From positions 620,001-684,000 of the forward strand of contig NZ_ATWN01000001.1 of the NCBI RefSeq assembly GCF_000421265.1: a stretch of 64,000 bases of DNA, written 5' to 3'. Below are positions 28,388 to 37,012 of this stretch, piece by piece. Within the stretch, counting starts at the first letter, position 1. The number at the start of each line of letters is the position of its first letter. The stretch comes from Thalassospira lucentensis MCCC 1A00383 = DSM 14000. Lineage in GTDB: Bacteria; Pseudomonadota; Alphaproteobacteria; Rhodospirillales; Thalassospiraceae. The translations under genes and the position numbers were made by a program. A model generated the notes under the pieces. That model was not told where the DNA came from. It worked only from the letters and a program-made list of their open reading frames with translations, and searched no databases.

Positions 28388-29059
28388 ATGACCAAACCAG
28401 TTGTACGCGGTGTAATCTTTGATTGCGATGGTGTTCTTGTTGATACCGAAACTCTTGCATGTCGTGTCTTGACCGAGCAGCTCTGTGGCTATGGTTGCGA
28501 TATGGATATGCAGAAAACCCATGATCTTTTCATCGGCGGTACACTTGCGATGGTGCCACCCAAAATGAAAGACCTGTTTGGCATTTCCTTGCCAGAAGAC
28601 TGGCTGTCAGAATGCTATTCGCGGACTTTTACGGCATTTCGCAACGACCTTGAACCCTATGCCGACCTCGGCCCGATCCTTGATCTTCTGGATGCCAAGG
28701 GCATCCCTATGGCGGTTGGCAGCAATGGTCCACATGACAAAATGGAAGTGTCATTGGGCAAGGTTGGGCTTAAAGAACGCTTCAACGGCAATATTTGTTC
28801 GGCCCACGATGTTGCTAATGCCAAGCCACACCCGGATGTCTATTTGCTGGCAGCTAAAAAGATCGGTGTTCCAATTTCAAAATGTGTCGTCGTTGATGAC
28901 AGTCAGAACGGTGTGCGTGCAGGTGCTGCGTCCGGTGCGACCACCATTGGTTTGGTTGATATCACGCCCGCCGACATGCTGCGCGCAGCGGGGGCCGATT
29001 ACATCGCAAGCGACCATAAAGAGCTGAATGCCCTTCTTGATGATTGGCTAACTGTCTAA
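28388..29059 (+). CDS. HAD-superfamily phosphatase (subfamily IA, beta-phosphoglucomutase-like)
   Basis: 223 residues. Motif I GVIFDCDGVLVDTETLA carries the nucleophile and general acid; motif II is AVGSNGPHDKM, the lysine is in NAKPHPDVYL, and motif IV is CVVVDDSQNGVRAG. A helical cap follows motif I, as in 2-phosphoglycolate or sugar-phosphate phosphatases. The ATG at 28388 has AAGGA about nine bases upstream. It starts 13 bases after the ArsC-like gene, so the two are likely co-transcribed and share the terminator at 29097-29130. Substrate not identifiable. Confidence 0.88.
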   Translation: MTKPVVRGVIFDCDGVLVDTETLACRVLTEQLCGYGCDMDMQKTHDLFIGGTLAMVPPKMKDLFGISLPEDWLSECYSRTFTAFRNDLEPYADLGPILDLLDAKGIPMAVGSNGPHDKMEVSLGKVGLKERFNGNICSAHDVANAKPHPDVYLLAAKKIGVPISKCVVVDDSQNGVRAGAASGATTIGLVDITPADMLRAAGADYIASDHKELNALLDDWLTV

Positions 29060-29096
29060 CTGGCAGCTAAGCCTGAATGTATGACGTTTCCAATGA

Positions 29097-29130
29097 AAAA
29101 CGGGCAGCCACACTATGTGCTGCCCGTTTT
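29097..29130. terminator. Bidirectional terminator between the HAD gene and ggt
   Basis: A 12-bp perfect stem AAAACGGGCAGC / GCTGCCCGTTTT with a 10-base loop. A-run and T-run flanks make it work in both directions between convergent genes. Confidence 0.85.
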
Positions 29131-29145
29131 GTCTGACCAAGGTGG

Positions 29146-30924
29146 TTACTCCCCGATCACGATACCTTCGCGCCGTGGATCGGCGCCACCAATCAGCCCA
29201 TCCTCGGTGATCATGATGGCATGGATACCGGAATTGAGATCCCGAATGCTGGTCTCAAAGCCCATGTCCTCAAGGGCTGGGGCAAGGTCCTCGGCCCAGG
29301 TACCTGCTTCCAGATCAAAGGTACCGAACCGGTTGACCAAATGGGGCATGGTGACCGCGGCCTGAGGATGTTGTTGCCAGTCAATCATGGCGATGATCGA
29401 CTGTGTGACATAGCCAATGATCCGTGACCCGCCGGGCGATCCGGTTGCGATAAATGGTTTGTTGTCCTTCATGACGATTGTCGGCGCCATTGAAGAGCGG
29501 GGGCGTTTGCCCGGTTCAAGCCGATTGGCGATGGGAACGCCGTCCGTGTGCGTGCGGAAGGAAAAATCAGTTAGTTCGTTGTTGAGCATGAAGCCCCGCA
29601 CCATCAGGCGTGAGCCAAACCCGTTTTCAATCGTGGTCGTCATAGATGCAACGTTGCCGTAGGCATCAACAATGGAAAAATGGCTTGTGCTGGGAAATTC
29701 GATGGCGTCGTCGTCTGAAAGGTTCATCGCGTGGCTAAAGGCTGGCGTTCCCGGTGCGACATCTTCAAGGGCTGTATCGCGGTTAAGCTGTTCTGACCGG
29801 TCTGCGAGATAGTCCGCGTCAAGCAACCCGGTTAACGGCATAGGAACGAAATCAACATCAGCCATATAACGTCCACGATCCGCAAAGGCCAAGCGGGATG
29901 CATCCCCAATCAGGCGCCAGCTTTCTGCTGAATTCGGGCCAAGCGATGCAATGTCATAAGGCTTCAGAAGCCCAAGCGTCTGCCCAACGGTGAGGGCACC
30001 TGACGACGGCGGGCCCATGCCGCAAACATCATATGCACGGTAGGTCGCGCAAACCGCAGCGCGTTCTTTGACGTGATAACGGGCAAGATCGCTAAGCGAT
30101 AAAACACCGGGGTTCCAGCTTGCACCGGTGACTTTGGCGACGATGTCTTTGGCTATCTGTCCGGTATAGAAGTTCGTTATGCCGTTTTCGGCCAAATCTT
30201 TTAGGGTCGTGGCATATTGCGGGTTTTTTAAAACCGTCCCGACTGTCAGTGGCGCACCGTCTTTGTCAAAGAAATAGCTTTTCGCAACCGGATCACGTGA
30301 AAGCTTTTCTTGGTCACTGGCGATCAGTTCTGCCAGTCGCGGGGACACTGAGAAGCCGTTGGTTGCTGTGCTAATTGCCGGGGTAAGCAAATTTGCCCAT
30401 GGGAGTTGCCCCCACTTTTCGTGGGCGGATTTCATCAAGGCCGGAGTCCCCGGTGTTCCGACCGACCGTCCACCAACAACTGCATCATAGAATTCAAGCG
30501 GTTCGCCGTTTTCATCTTGAAACAGGGTTGGTGTGGCATTTTCCGGCGCGGTTTCACGCCCATCCAGCGTTGTAAGCTTTTCCGAACTGGCATCATAATA
30601 CACCAGAAAAGCACCCCCGCCGAGGCCCGAGGACTGCGGTTCTACAAGGCCAAGCATTGTCTGTACGGTGACCATTGCATCAATCGCATTGCCGCCACGG
30701 CGCAGGACGTCTGCCCCTGCCTGAACTGCAAGCGGGTTGGCCGCCGCGATCATCCAGTTATCGGATGTGATCGACTGGCTAAGCCCGATGCGTTGTGTGC
30801 TGCCGGTTTCTGGCGCGACGGCGTCGGTGGCCTGTTGGGCATATGCCGATGGTATGGGGATACAGGTTAAACAGGCGACCGTCACAATTGATGCAAGGCG
30901 AAAAGATGTGTTTTTGTGGGGCAT
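29146..30924 (-). CDS. ggt: Gamma-glutamyltransferase
   Basis: 592 residues with a signal peptide ending near AYA-QQATDAV. The protein is of normal length for the self-cleaving periplasmic enzyme. The autoprocessing/catalytic threonine is in STSHFSIVDAYGNV, followed by SMTTTIENGFGSRL; the glycine-rich substrate loop GSPGGSRIIGYV is near the C-terminus, and ALTVGQTLGLL with GPPSSGAL lies before the cleavage site. It hydrolyses glutathione and related gamma-glutamyl compounds in the periplasm. It stands alone between a terminator and an alpha/beta hydrolase gene on the same strand. Confidence 0.93.
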   Translation of the reverse strand: MPHKNTSFRLASIVTVACLTCIPIPSAYAQQATDAVAPETGSTQRIGLSQSITSDNWMIAAANPLAVQAGADVLRRGGNAIDAMVTVQTMLGLVEPQSSGLGGGAFLVYYDASSEKLTTLDGRETAPENATPTLFQDENGEPLEFYDAVVGGRSVGTPGTPALMKSAHEKWGQLPWANLLTPAISTATNGFSVSPRLAELIASDQEKLSRDPVAKSYFFDKDGAPLTVGTVLKNPQYATTLKDLAENGITNFYTGQIAKDIVAKVTGASWNPGVLSLSDLARYHVKERAAVCATYRAYDVCGMGPPSSGALTVGQTLGLLKPYDIASLGPNSAESWRLIGDASRLAFADRGRYMADVDFVPMPLTGLLDADYLADRSEQLNRDTALEDVAPGTPAFSHAMNLSDDDAIEFPSTSHFSIVDAYGNVASMTTTIENGFGSRLMVRGFMLNNELTDFSFRTHTDGVPIANRLEPGKRPRSSMAPTIVMKDNKPFIATGSPGGSRIIGYVTQSIIAMIDWQQHPQAAVTMPHLVNRFGTFDLEAGTWAEDLAPALEDMGFETSIRDLNSGIHAIMITEDGLIGGADPRREGIVIGE

Positions 30925-31018
30925 ATCAACAACCTTTTATCTGGTGAGACACTAAATCCAGAGGTTGTTCATGCTTCCAGAATTTCCACAAAATGGAAAG
31001 CGCTTGTTTTCGCCGTTG

Positions 31019-31855
31019 TCATGCTGCGCTTTTGTTGCCCTTGCGACGTTCCTGAGTGACGAGTGTAACTTCAAGCCATTGCAGGATAGTTTCTGCAACC
31101 TTTTCCCAGTTTTTATCAAGCATCATGGCATGCGCGATATCATCAATCAGCGCATAGTCGGCGTTATAGCGTCGGGCGGTCCGATGGATCAGCTCGCTTT
31201 GGATGATTTCGTCATTGCGTGCCCCAAGAACAAGCATCGACGGTACTTCTGTGGATGGCAGAAAAACCGGGTTTGCCCCCATCATATCCATCAATGCCCG
31301 ATGACTTTCGGTCTCGAGCCGCCCAAAATAGATCATGCCTTCATCTTCGGCGATGTCAGGTGATAGCATCGCACGGCCAAGACGCTCACGCAGCAGGGTG
31401 TGCGGTCCAATAGCCTGTAACCAGAACATCTGGAAAAACAGATCAGGCTGTGCCATCGCCATCATTGCGTTGCTTGCCAAAAGCCCCTCTGGCGGCACGG
31501 ATGCCAAAAGAACTGCCGCTTCGGCGGTATGGCGTTCAAGATATTTCTGAATGACATAGCCCCCCATCGAATGACCGATCAGGATAGGCTTTTTGCCGAG
31601 TGTCTCGACGATTTCTTCTAAGTCCTCGACGTAGTCGTCAATTGAGGCAAGGCTGCGCAATGCGCGACCACCACTGCCGCCATGACCACGAAGAGAGAAG
31701 GATATTGTTTCAAACCCCTGATCTGCAAACCAGGTGAGGAAATGTTCGTTCCAGCACCAGGCACCGGTATAGGCACCATGGACAAAAACGATTGGGTTTT
31801 TGCTTTTGGCTTTGCCAGTCGGGCTGCGGCGAAAGATTTCCAACTCGGGACTCAT
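31019..31855 (-). CDS. Alpha/beta hydrolase
   Basis: 278 residues. The oxyanion-hole region is FVHGAYTGAWCWNEHF, the nucleophile elbow GHSMGGYVIQKYL, the acid lies near LVLGARNDEIIQ, and the catalytic histidine is probably in IDDIAHAMML. No signal peptide, so cytoplasmic. A strong AAGGAGA ribosome-binding site lies six bases before the ATG. It is divergent from the CRP-family gene at 32104, with a 248-base gap that should hold both promoters. Substrate class (ester, lactone, epoxide) cannot be determined. Confidence 0.85.
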   Translation of the reverse strand: MSPELEIFRRSPTGKAKSKNPIVFVHGAYTGAWCWNEHFLTWFADQGFETISFSLRGHGGSGGRALRSLASIDDYVEDLEEIVETLGKKPILIGHSMGGYVIQKYLERHTAEAAVLLASVPPEGLLASNAMMAMAQPDLFFQMFWLQAIGPHTLLRERLGRAMLSPDIAEDEGMIYFGRLETESHRALMDMMGANPVFLPSTEVPSMLVLGARNDEIIQSELIHRTARRYNADYALIDDIAHAMMLDKNWEKVAETILQWLEVTLVTQERRKGNKSAA

Positions 31856-32103
31856 GGTCGGTCTCCTTGGTAATGGGACGGACGAAAGATCAAGCCTTGT
31901 CTGAAAACGTCAATCACATGTTCGCACATGCAGCATGGATAAGTCTATCTTGATCTGGTTTCAAACATTTCAATGCGCAATGATTGTCAGTCTACTTTTG
32001 TTTGCATATGATCAAACTTGATACTGCAATGGGGTGGACCTTCCTGTTTTAAGACAATGGGCTGTTCTCATAAAAACAACACAAAAGCGAAAAGCACGGA
32101 CAC

Positions 32104-32784
32104 ATGGTTAAATTATCTGTCGTCGGGATTTTGGCGGGTTTGGACGAGGAGGCGCTTACTGATGTGGAGCGCCACATTAACCGGAAAAACTTCTCGGCCG
32201 GGGCACAAATGATCGAACCGGAAGCCGATAGTTCAGATGTTTATCTGATCCTGTCTGGTCGGGTGCGGATCGTGAATTACTCGCTGTCCGGGCGTGAAAT
32301 CACGCTTGAAGAAATCGGGGCAGGCGGCTGTGTGGGACAGCTTTCAGCCATTGATGGGCAGCCAAGATCTGCCTGTGTGTTTGCTGTGAACGACACAGAG
32401 GTCGCCATCCTAAGTCCGGCCAATTTTGAAACGGTTGTCAAAAGCCATCCGTCGGTCGGTTGGAACGTCATTCGCGAACTCGCACGCATTGTACGCACAT
32501 CCACACGGCGCATTGTCGATGTAAGTACCCTTGGTGCCAACGAACGGGTGGTTGCCGAAATCATGCGCCGTGCACAGCAAGTCTCAGATGATACAGGTGC
32601 AGCAGTATTGTCACCCGTGCCGGTTCATTCCGAAATCGCCGGACGTGTCAGCACATCGCGTGAAACGGTGGCCCGCGTTATGGGCAGTCTTGGCCGCAAG
32701 GGGCTTGTGAACAAAGTCGATAACGGCCTGCATGTCCCTGATGTGCGTCGACTTGAAGAATTCCTGAGTGAATCAATCCACTAA
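32104..32784 (+). CDS. CRP/FNR-family transcriptional regulator, CRP-like
   Basis: 226 residues. The N-terminal cyclic-nucleotide-binding domain has VYLILSGRVRIVNYS and a phosphate-binding cassette VGQLSAIDGQPRSA, where Arg88-Ser89 match Arg82-Ser83 of E. coli CRP while the CRP glutamate is Gln79. The C-terminal helix-turn-helix has STSRETVARVMGSL (183-196); Arg186, Glu187 and Arg191 match the three residues by which CRP reads TGTGA. There are no N-terminal cysteines for an FeS cluster, so it is not FNR-like. A perfect TGTGA-N6-TCACA site lies just downstream at 32861. AT-rich inverted repeats including ATCAA-AC-TTGAT (32011-32022) lie upstream. Confidence 0.88.
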   Translation: MVKLSVVGILAGLDEEALTDVERHINRKNFSAGAQMIEPEADSSDVYLILSGRVRIVNYSLSGREITLEEIGAGGCVGQLSAIDGQPRSACVFAVNDTEVAILSPANFETVVKSHPSVGWNVIRELARIVRTSTRRIVDVSTLGANERVVAEIMRRAQQVSDDTGAAVLSPVPVHSEIAGRVSTSRETVARVMGSLGRKGLVNKVDNGLHVPDVRRLEEFLSESIH

Positions 32785-32860
32785 GCTGTAATCTGCTTTA
32801 ACTTGTGGCTTTGAATGAGTGTCTCGGATGGACAGTCATCGCCGAAAATTATTTTCTAAT

Positions 32861-32876
32861 TGTGATGGTTGTCACA
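32861..32876 (+). promoter_or_regulatory. Perfect CRP-type binding site
   Basis: TGTGA-TGGTTG-TCACA, an exact match to the CRP core consensus TGTGA-N6-TCACA. Its centre (32868.5) lies 41.5 bases before position 32910, and a possible -10 element TAGTAA/TAATAG (32898-32906) sits correctly for a class II activated promoter starting near 32910-32912. It is 77 bases downstream of a CRP-family gene whose recognition helix has the residues needed for this sequence. Confidence 0.7.
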
Positions 32877-32910
32877 GAAATTCGATGATCGCGGGGGTAG
32901 TAATAGTCTT

Positions 32911-32992
32911 GTGACGGACAGTTAGATTGTTCGACACATCTCCCCCAAGAGAGTTTACTGGCCGTACATTTTTATGTACGGCCATTTTTTTT
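32911..32992 (+). ncRNA. Candidate CRP-activated small RNA (about 82 nt)
   Basis: Three parts are visible. First, a 5' stem-loop (32911-32937): GTG and CGGACAG pair with TGTTCG-CAC around a five-base loop, with two G-U pairs and one A-A mismatch. Second, a single-stranded C-rich stretch ATCTCCCCCAAGAG (32939-32952), the kind of sequence that can pair with Shine-Dalgarno regions. Third, a rho-independent terminator (32959-32992) with an 11-bp perfect stem and eight T. A CRP site and a possible -10 box lie immediately upstream. The region has no plausible reading frame. The start position is inferred from promoter geometry. Confidence 0.55.
32959..32992 (+). terminator. Strong rho-independent terminator of the candidate small RNA
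   Basis: Perfect 11-bp stem TGGCCGTACAT / ATGTACGGCCA, TTTT loop, followed by eight T. It is 175 bases after the CRP-family stop codon, too far to be only that gene's usual terminator, and upstream of DUF423, which needs its own promoter. Confidence 0.92.
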
Positions 32993-33076
32993 GCGTTATC
33001 GCATGGCTGTTTTCCCAAGCGCCCGGTAATGTCGCGCATGACTTTCATGGCGTAGCCAAGCAGGAGAAAATCCACC

Positions 33077-33454
33077 ATGCGTATGTCTGTTATTCTGGCG
33101 GGGCTGAATGGCGCTATCGCGGTCGGACTGGGCGCATTTGCCGCCCACGCGATGGCCGGAAGCGACATGGACTATGCGCGCGGTCTTGTTGAAAAGGGCG
33201 CACATTATCAATTGATCCATGCCGTGGCCCTTGTTGCAATCGCGGCAGTTGTTCGCCAAGTGCCCGATGAAAAGCTTTTGCGGGCTGCTGCCTATGCCAT
33301 GTTGATTGGAATCTTGTTCTTTTGTGGCGCGCTTTACGTGATTGCGTTTACCGGCTTGTCAGTTTTTGGCGCCGTCGCACCCATTGGGGGGATCGCGTTT
33401 ATCGTCGGCTGGTTATTGCTTGCTGTGGCTGGGTACCGGCAGTTTTCGTCTTAG
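33077..33454 (+). CDS. DUF423 family small membrane protein (YgdD-like)
   Basis: 125 residues, four hydrophobic segments. The family pattern is visible: LNGAIAVGLGAFAAHAM at the N-terminus, EKGAHYQLIHAVALVA, then GILFFCGALYVIAFTG and APIGGIAFIVGWLLLA. It is an inner-membrane protein of unknown function. AGGAG lies about ten bases before the ATG. It is isolated from the upstream regulator by the terminator at 32959-32992 and is followed by another terminator. Confidence 0.85.
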   Translation: MRMSVILAGLNGAIAVGLGAFAAHAMAGSDMDYARGLVEKGAHYQLIHAVALVAIAAVVRQVPDEKLLRAAAYAMLIGILFFCGALYVIAFTGLSVFGAVAPIGGIAFIVGWLLLAVAGYRQFSS

Positions 33455-33546
33455 GGGACGTGCGGGTGTGGACAGGACGTAATGGTCGTCCTTTAAAGGT
33501 GGGGGGGCATTCAGTTCGAACTGGCACAACCTTTCGGGACAAATAA

Positions 33547-33580
33547 AAAAAAGACGTGCCCATAAGGACACGTCTTTTTT
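33547..33580. terminator. Bidirectional terminator between DUF423 and rpmG
   Basis: Stem AAAAAAGACGTG / CACGTCTTTTTT with a 10-base loop; an A-run and a T-run flank it, suiting the convergent genes on either side. Confidence 0.85.
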
Positions 33581-33615
33581 AAAGTCTGAGTGCAATCAAG
33601 TTCCGAAGAACCAGA

Positions 33616-33783
33616 TTACTTCATTTTCGCTTCTTTGAACACGACGTGCTTACGCACGACGGGGTCGTACTTGCGAAACTGGAATTTCTCGGTGGTATTC
33701 CGCGGGTTCTTCTTAACAACATAGAAGTAACCGGTATCTGCGGTGCTTACCAACTTTACGAGGATCGAAGCGGGCTTCGCCAT
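33616..33783 (-). CDS. rpmG: 50S ribosomal protein L33
   Basis: 55 residues, full length for L33. The protein begins [20 protein letters not shown] and continues with [20 protein letters not shown], an unmistakable L33 pattern. The paired CxxC zinc motifs are absent, so this is the zinc-independent (C-) form typical of alphaproteobacteria. An AGGA sequence sits nine bases before the ATG and a near-consensus promoter lies at 33823-33850. It is a component of the large ribosomal subunit near the E site. Confidence 0.95.
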   Translation of the reverse strand: MAKPASILVKLVSTADTGYFYVVKKNPRNTTEKFQFRKYDPVVRKHVVFKEAKMK

Positions 33784-33822
33784 GTCTCTGCATCCTGTGT
33801 TCAGGTGTATCTCAGGCGCCGG

Positions 33823-33850
33823 AACATAAAGGTTATCGACAGACTGTCAA
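33823..33850 (-). promoter_or_regulatory. Promoter of rpmG
   Basis: On the minus strand: -35 TTGACA (33850-33845), 16-base spacer, -10 TATGTT (33828-33823). The spacing and a perfect -35 support a housekeeping-sigma promoter; the start would be about 35 bases before the rpmG ATG. Confidence 0.65.
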
Positions 33851-33877
33851 GCCATTTTGGCAAAAAATAATGCATTT

Positions 33878-35506
33878 TTACTCGACGTTAAAAATGTCCG
33901 CGATTTCCTGTTGTCCAGCAAAGACGAGCGTCCTGTAATAAGGGTGGTTTTTGATCAATTCAAGGGCAACTTCAACGTCAAATCCTGTGCCATGCGTATC
34001 GGCCGGGCAGACGTCCCGAAGCTCTCGCCGTGTTGCTTCGTCCTGATAATCAAGACTGCGCCACTTTGTCATGATCTTGGTGATCTGATCGTGATGGGCC
34101 AGTGCATTTGTTACTTGATCGGACGCATTGATTTTCTGCGTCGCCGGTGTGCCCGTACAGACCGCCGGGAACAGACCAATTCGATCAAACGTGTAGCCAG
34201 AAGGTGCCGTCATGCGTGACCACGTGAACGTCAGCGTACCTTTGTTAGGAAGATCGTTGATGGCCTGAACAGAACCCTTGCCAAAACTGGTCGATCCAAT
34301 CAGCACGGCGCGATTGCGATCTTGAAGTGCTGCTGCGACCAACTCCGCCGATGATGCCGTGCGCCCATCAATCAGGACCACAAGCGGGACACCAGAACTG
34401 ACATCACCTGTTTCAGCTTTAAACACATGACGTGCGGCCATCACGCGCGAAAACGTGTTGCCAATGGGACCGTTTTCCAAAAACAGGTCGGCAACTGCCA
34501 CACCCTGCTGCAAAAGGCCGCCACGGTTGCCACGAAGGTCAAGGATGACCCCTTTGAGCCCGCCAGGACGTAATTGAGCCGTTAGAAGGCTGTCACCAAG
34601 GGCAGAGGCCGTAGCATTGTTAAAACTGCTCAGGCGCGCAATCAGCACATTGTCGCGAAACTCGGTAAAGACTGTCCGGTCAATCACCCGTTCACGCACA
34701 ATCTCCATCGGGATGATTTGTAGCGAACTGGCGGTATTGACCTCCATGCGCACACTGCTGCCTTCTTCGCCATGCAAAAGGTCGGCTGTGAACTGGCTGG
34801 TCTGGCCATACATGTCATCGCCATTGACTGAGATGATCTCATCACCCGGATGCAAACCGGCCAAATCGGCTGGACTATCAGGATGAACCAGTTTGACCAC
34901 AGGGTATCCTTCCCCGCCAATCACACGGACCCCGATCCCGATATAGCCATCACGACGATTGCGCGCCGTTTCAGCCTGCTTTGGGCCTTCATAACGGCTG
35001 TAGCGATCCAGATTGCGGATCGCACCGCTGATCAGGGCGGATTGAATGTCGAGTGTCGAACTGGAACGCAAATCCGGCGAATAAGCCCGGTATGTACTCA
35101 GTCCCTTGATGGTGATCTCTGACCACACCATCGGGCTGCCGCCACTGTCGGGCGTTTTGGGAAGCTCGATGGTTTGCACCGTTTGCGTGCCATAGTTCAG
35201 AACAAGGTCATCAGGGGTAATATTTACCCGAATGTTGTTATCCAGATCAGAAAGGCCATCAAGTGTGTTAACCAGAATCTGTTCACGGCTGATCGGATCA
35301 ATATAGCGTGTCGCAACCAGTTCAATAGTCTGGTTAAGCAGATCTCGCGTTTGCGGATCATCAACTGATGTTATTGCGGGCTGGTTGGATGTGGCGCATG
35401 CTGCTTGCCAAAGACAGGCACCAACAAGTACGACCATACGCAAATGTCTTCGCGGACGGCACGTCAAAGAGCAGGTGTCGGTGATTGGCAAAGCAGCTGT
35501 AACCAA
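33878..35506 (-). CDS. S41-family C-terminal processing peptidase (lipoprotein)
   Basis: Up to 542 residues. A lipoprotein signal is visible, VVLVGACLWQAAC, with the lipidated cysteine following WQAA; the real start may be ATG 35437 rather than the TTG at 35506. A PDZ domain (GYIGIGVRVIGGEGYPVVKL with SPADLAGLHPGDEI) precedes the tail-specific protease domain. The catalytic serine is in DGRTASSAELVAAAL and the lysine in TSFGKGSVQ, giving the Ser-Lys dyad. It would be anchored in the periplasm and cut partially unfolded or C-terminally tagged proteins. It lies just upstream of rpmG on the same strand. Confidence 0.85.
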   Translation of the reverse strand: MVTAALPITDTCSLTCRPRRHLRMVVLVGACLWQAACATSNQPAITSVDDPQTRDLLNQTIELVATRYIDPISREQILVNTLDGLSDLDNNIRVNITPDDLVLNYGTQTVQTIELPKTPDSGGSPMVWSEITIKGLSTYRAYSPDLRSSSTLDIQSALISGAIRNLDRYSRYEGPKQAETARNRRDGYIGIGVRVIGGEGYPVVKLVHPDSPADLAGLHPGDEIISVNGDDMYGQTSQFTADLLHGEEGSSVRMEVNTASSLQIIPMEIVRERVIDRTVFTEFRDNVLIARLSSFNNATASALGDSLLTAQLRPGGLKGVILDLRGNRGGLLQQGVAVADLFLENGPIGNTFSRVMAARHVFKAETGDVSSGVPLVVLIDGRTASSAELVAAALQDRNRAVLIGSTSFGKGSVQAINDLPNKGTLTFTWSRMTAPSGYTFDRIGLFPAVCTGTPATQKINASDQVTNALAHHDQITKIMTKWRSLDYQDEATRRELRDVCPADTHGTGFDVEVALELIKNHPYYRTLVFAGQQEIADIFNVE

Positions 35507-35576
35507 TTAAATGTTCCGGTTCAAATAAAGTGCCAAGAGGACTAATTCTAAAAGAAAACCGCCATCAGGCCAATGG

Positions 35577-35957
35577 CTATCCTTTGATCCCCATGGCCCA
35601 TTGCGTGCCCAGAACAGCTCCCTTGACGAAGGGCAGAATGCCAAGGCACAACACAACAGTTGTCGGCAGCCAGACAACCAATTGAAGTGTCATCGACGGG
35701 CTCATGGATTGTTCCATGGCAAGGGCGCCTGACACAACAATGTGTCCCACCAGAAAAATGGTAAAATAGGGCGGGGCATCGTCACAGCGGTACTCGCCAA
35801 TCGGATGTTCGCAGACGTCGCATTCAGATCGAAGTTTAAGATAGCCGCCAAAAGCAAAACCTTGGCCGCAATTGGGGCATTTGCGGCGAAAACCACGGCG
35901 CAGACCTGTCATTAGTCGGCTGCCGCGGCTTTGTTGTGGGGCGTGCGCGTCGGTCAT
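35577..35957 (-). CDS. DUF983 family zinc-ribbon membrane protein
   Basis: 126 residues from ATG 35957; the frame extends upstream, but that part does not resemble the family. The N-terminal zinc ribbon CPNCGQGFAFGGYLKLRSEC then CDVC is followed by CDDAPPYFTIFLVGHIV and two membrane helices. DUF983 proteins are small inner-membrane proteins of unknown function found near rnr and rpmG in alphaproteobacteria, as here. The 70-base gap to the S41 gene suggests a shared transcript. Confidence 0.87.
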   Translation of the reverse strand: MTDAHAPQQSRGSRLMTGLRRGFRRKCPNCGQGFAFGGYLKLRSECDVCEHPIGEYRCDDAPPYFTIFLVGHIVVSGALAMEQSMSPSMTLQLVVWLPTTVVLCLGILPFVKGAVLGTQWAMGIKG

Positions 35958-36141
35958 GGGGCGAGAACTCCAGTTTCTTTTTTGTCCCCTTGATCCGGGG
36001 GCTAAAAAGGGGCATTGAAACGTCAAACCATCATCATGATGTTCAATAGCGTAAGCAAGAAAATTCGTTCCACCCAATTCAGCCCCTGCGCGAACTAAAG
36101 ATTATTGAGCGTTATCAAATACCTGCCAAAGGAGTCGCCCA

Positions 36142-36924
36142 ATGGGAAATGCTGACGATATCGTCGCCAATCTTAAACAGGACTTCATTGAGGACACCGT
36201 GGACCGGGTCGACCGGATTGAAACCACAATTGATCGTATCGCAGGTGGTATGGATGAAGCCGGACCGGGGATTGCCGAATTGCGCCGCGAAGCCCACACC
36301 GTTAAGGGACTTGCGGGCTCATTCGGCTTCCCACTGGTTGGGGCAATTGCCCATCGTCTGGAAGACTACATTGCCGAATTGACCGAGATTAATGATCTTG
36401 AAGCGGCTTCCCTTGTCGATTTCACCAGTTGGATCCGTGAGATCATTGAAAGTGGCACCAACCCGGCTGCGGACGAAGAAACGCGCATTCTTCGCTCTTT
36501 GCCGACCCGCAGTGTCACGACCGAAGATGTTGGGACAAAAAGTGCTGCGGTCACGACCAATGACAAGGAAGTTCTGCTCGTCACGGCAACCGCTGTTCAG
36601 GCGCGTTTTCTACAACGTGAGTTGCGTGAAAAGGGTTTCCGCACCATCACGGCACGCACTGCGGTCGAAGCATTTGAAACCGTCGTGCAATCACATCCTG
36701 ATGCCGTGATCACAGCCGCCGTTCTTGATGGATTAAGCGGTATTGAACTGATCCGCGCACTGGCTGCGATGAAAACTCTGGCCAATAAAAAACTTGGTTT
36801 GCTGACAAGCTTCGATGCCGGTCATCCCGACCTTGAAGGCTTGCCGGGCAATGTTGCGATTATCAGTAACCGCGGCAAACAAACAGCCGACCATCTTGCA
36901 AAATTCATCGATACATTGATGTAA
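36142..36924 (+). CDS. Hpt-domain protein with a degenerate response-receiver domain
   Basis: 260 residues. The N-terminal histidine phosphotransfer domain has the motif REAHTVKGLAGSFGF with phosphorylatable His52. The C-terminal 120 residues look like a receiver fold (EVLLVTATAVQARFLQRELR, then a long helix), but the two N-terminal acids read TA and the phospho-acceptor region is ITAAVLDGLSGIEL, with no aspartate where receivers have one; Ser/Thr (LLTS) and lysine (RGKQ) positions remain. It is likely a phosphorelay intermediate whose receiver part acts only by binding. No kinase or regulator gene is adjacent. Confidence 0.78.
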   Translation: MGNADDIVANLKQDFIEDTVDRVDRIETTIDRIAGGMDEAGPGIAELRREAHTVKGLAGSFGFPLVGAIAHRLEDYIAELTEINDLEAASLVDFTSWIREIIESGTNPAADEETRILRSLPTRSVTTEDVGTKSAAVTTNDKEVLLVTATAVQARFLQRELREKGFRTITARTAVEAFETVVQSHPDAVITAAVLDGLSGIELIRALAAMKTLANKKLGLLTSFDAGHPDLEGLPGNVAIISNRGKQTADHLAKFIDTLM

Positions 36925-36955
36925 GCAATGTTTGTAGGAACCAGACAGGTGCGAA

Positions 36956-36986
36956 AAAGGGCGGCCCCCTAAACGGGCCGCCCTTT
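36956..36986. terminator. Bidirectional terminator between the Hpt gene and rnr
   Basis: Perfect 12-bp stem AAAGGGCGGCCC / GGGCCGCCCTTT with a 7-base loop, between convergent genes. Confidence 0.85.
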
Positions 36987-37012
36987 AAGCGTCTTAACGG
37001 ATGTCTTGGGTC

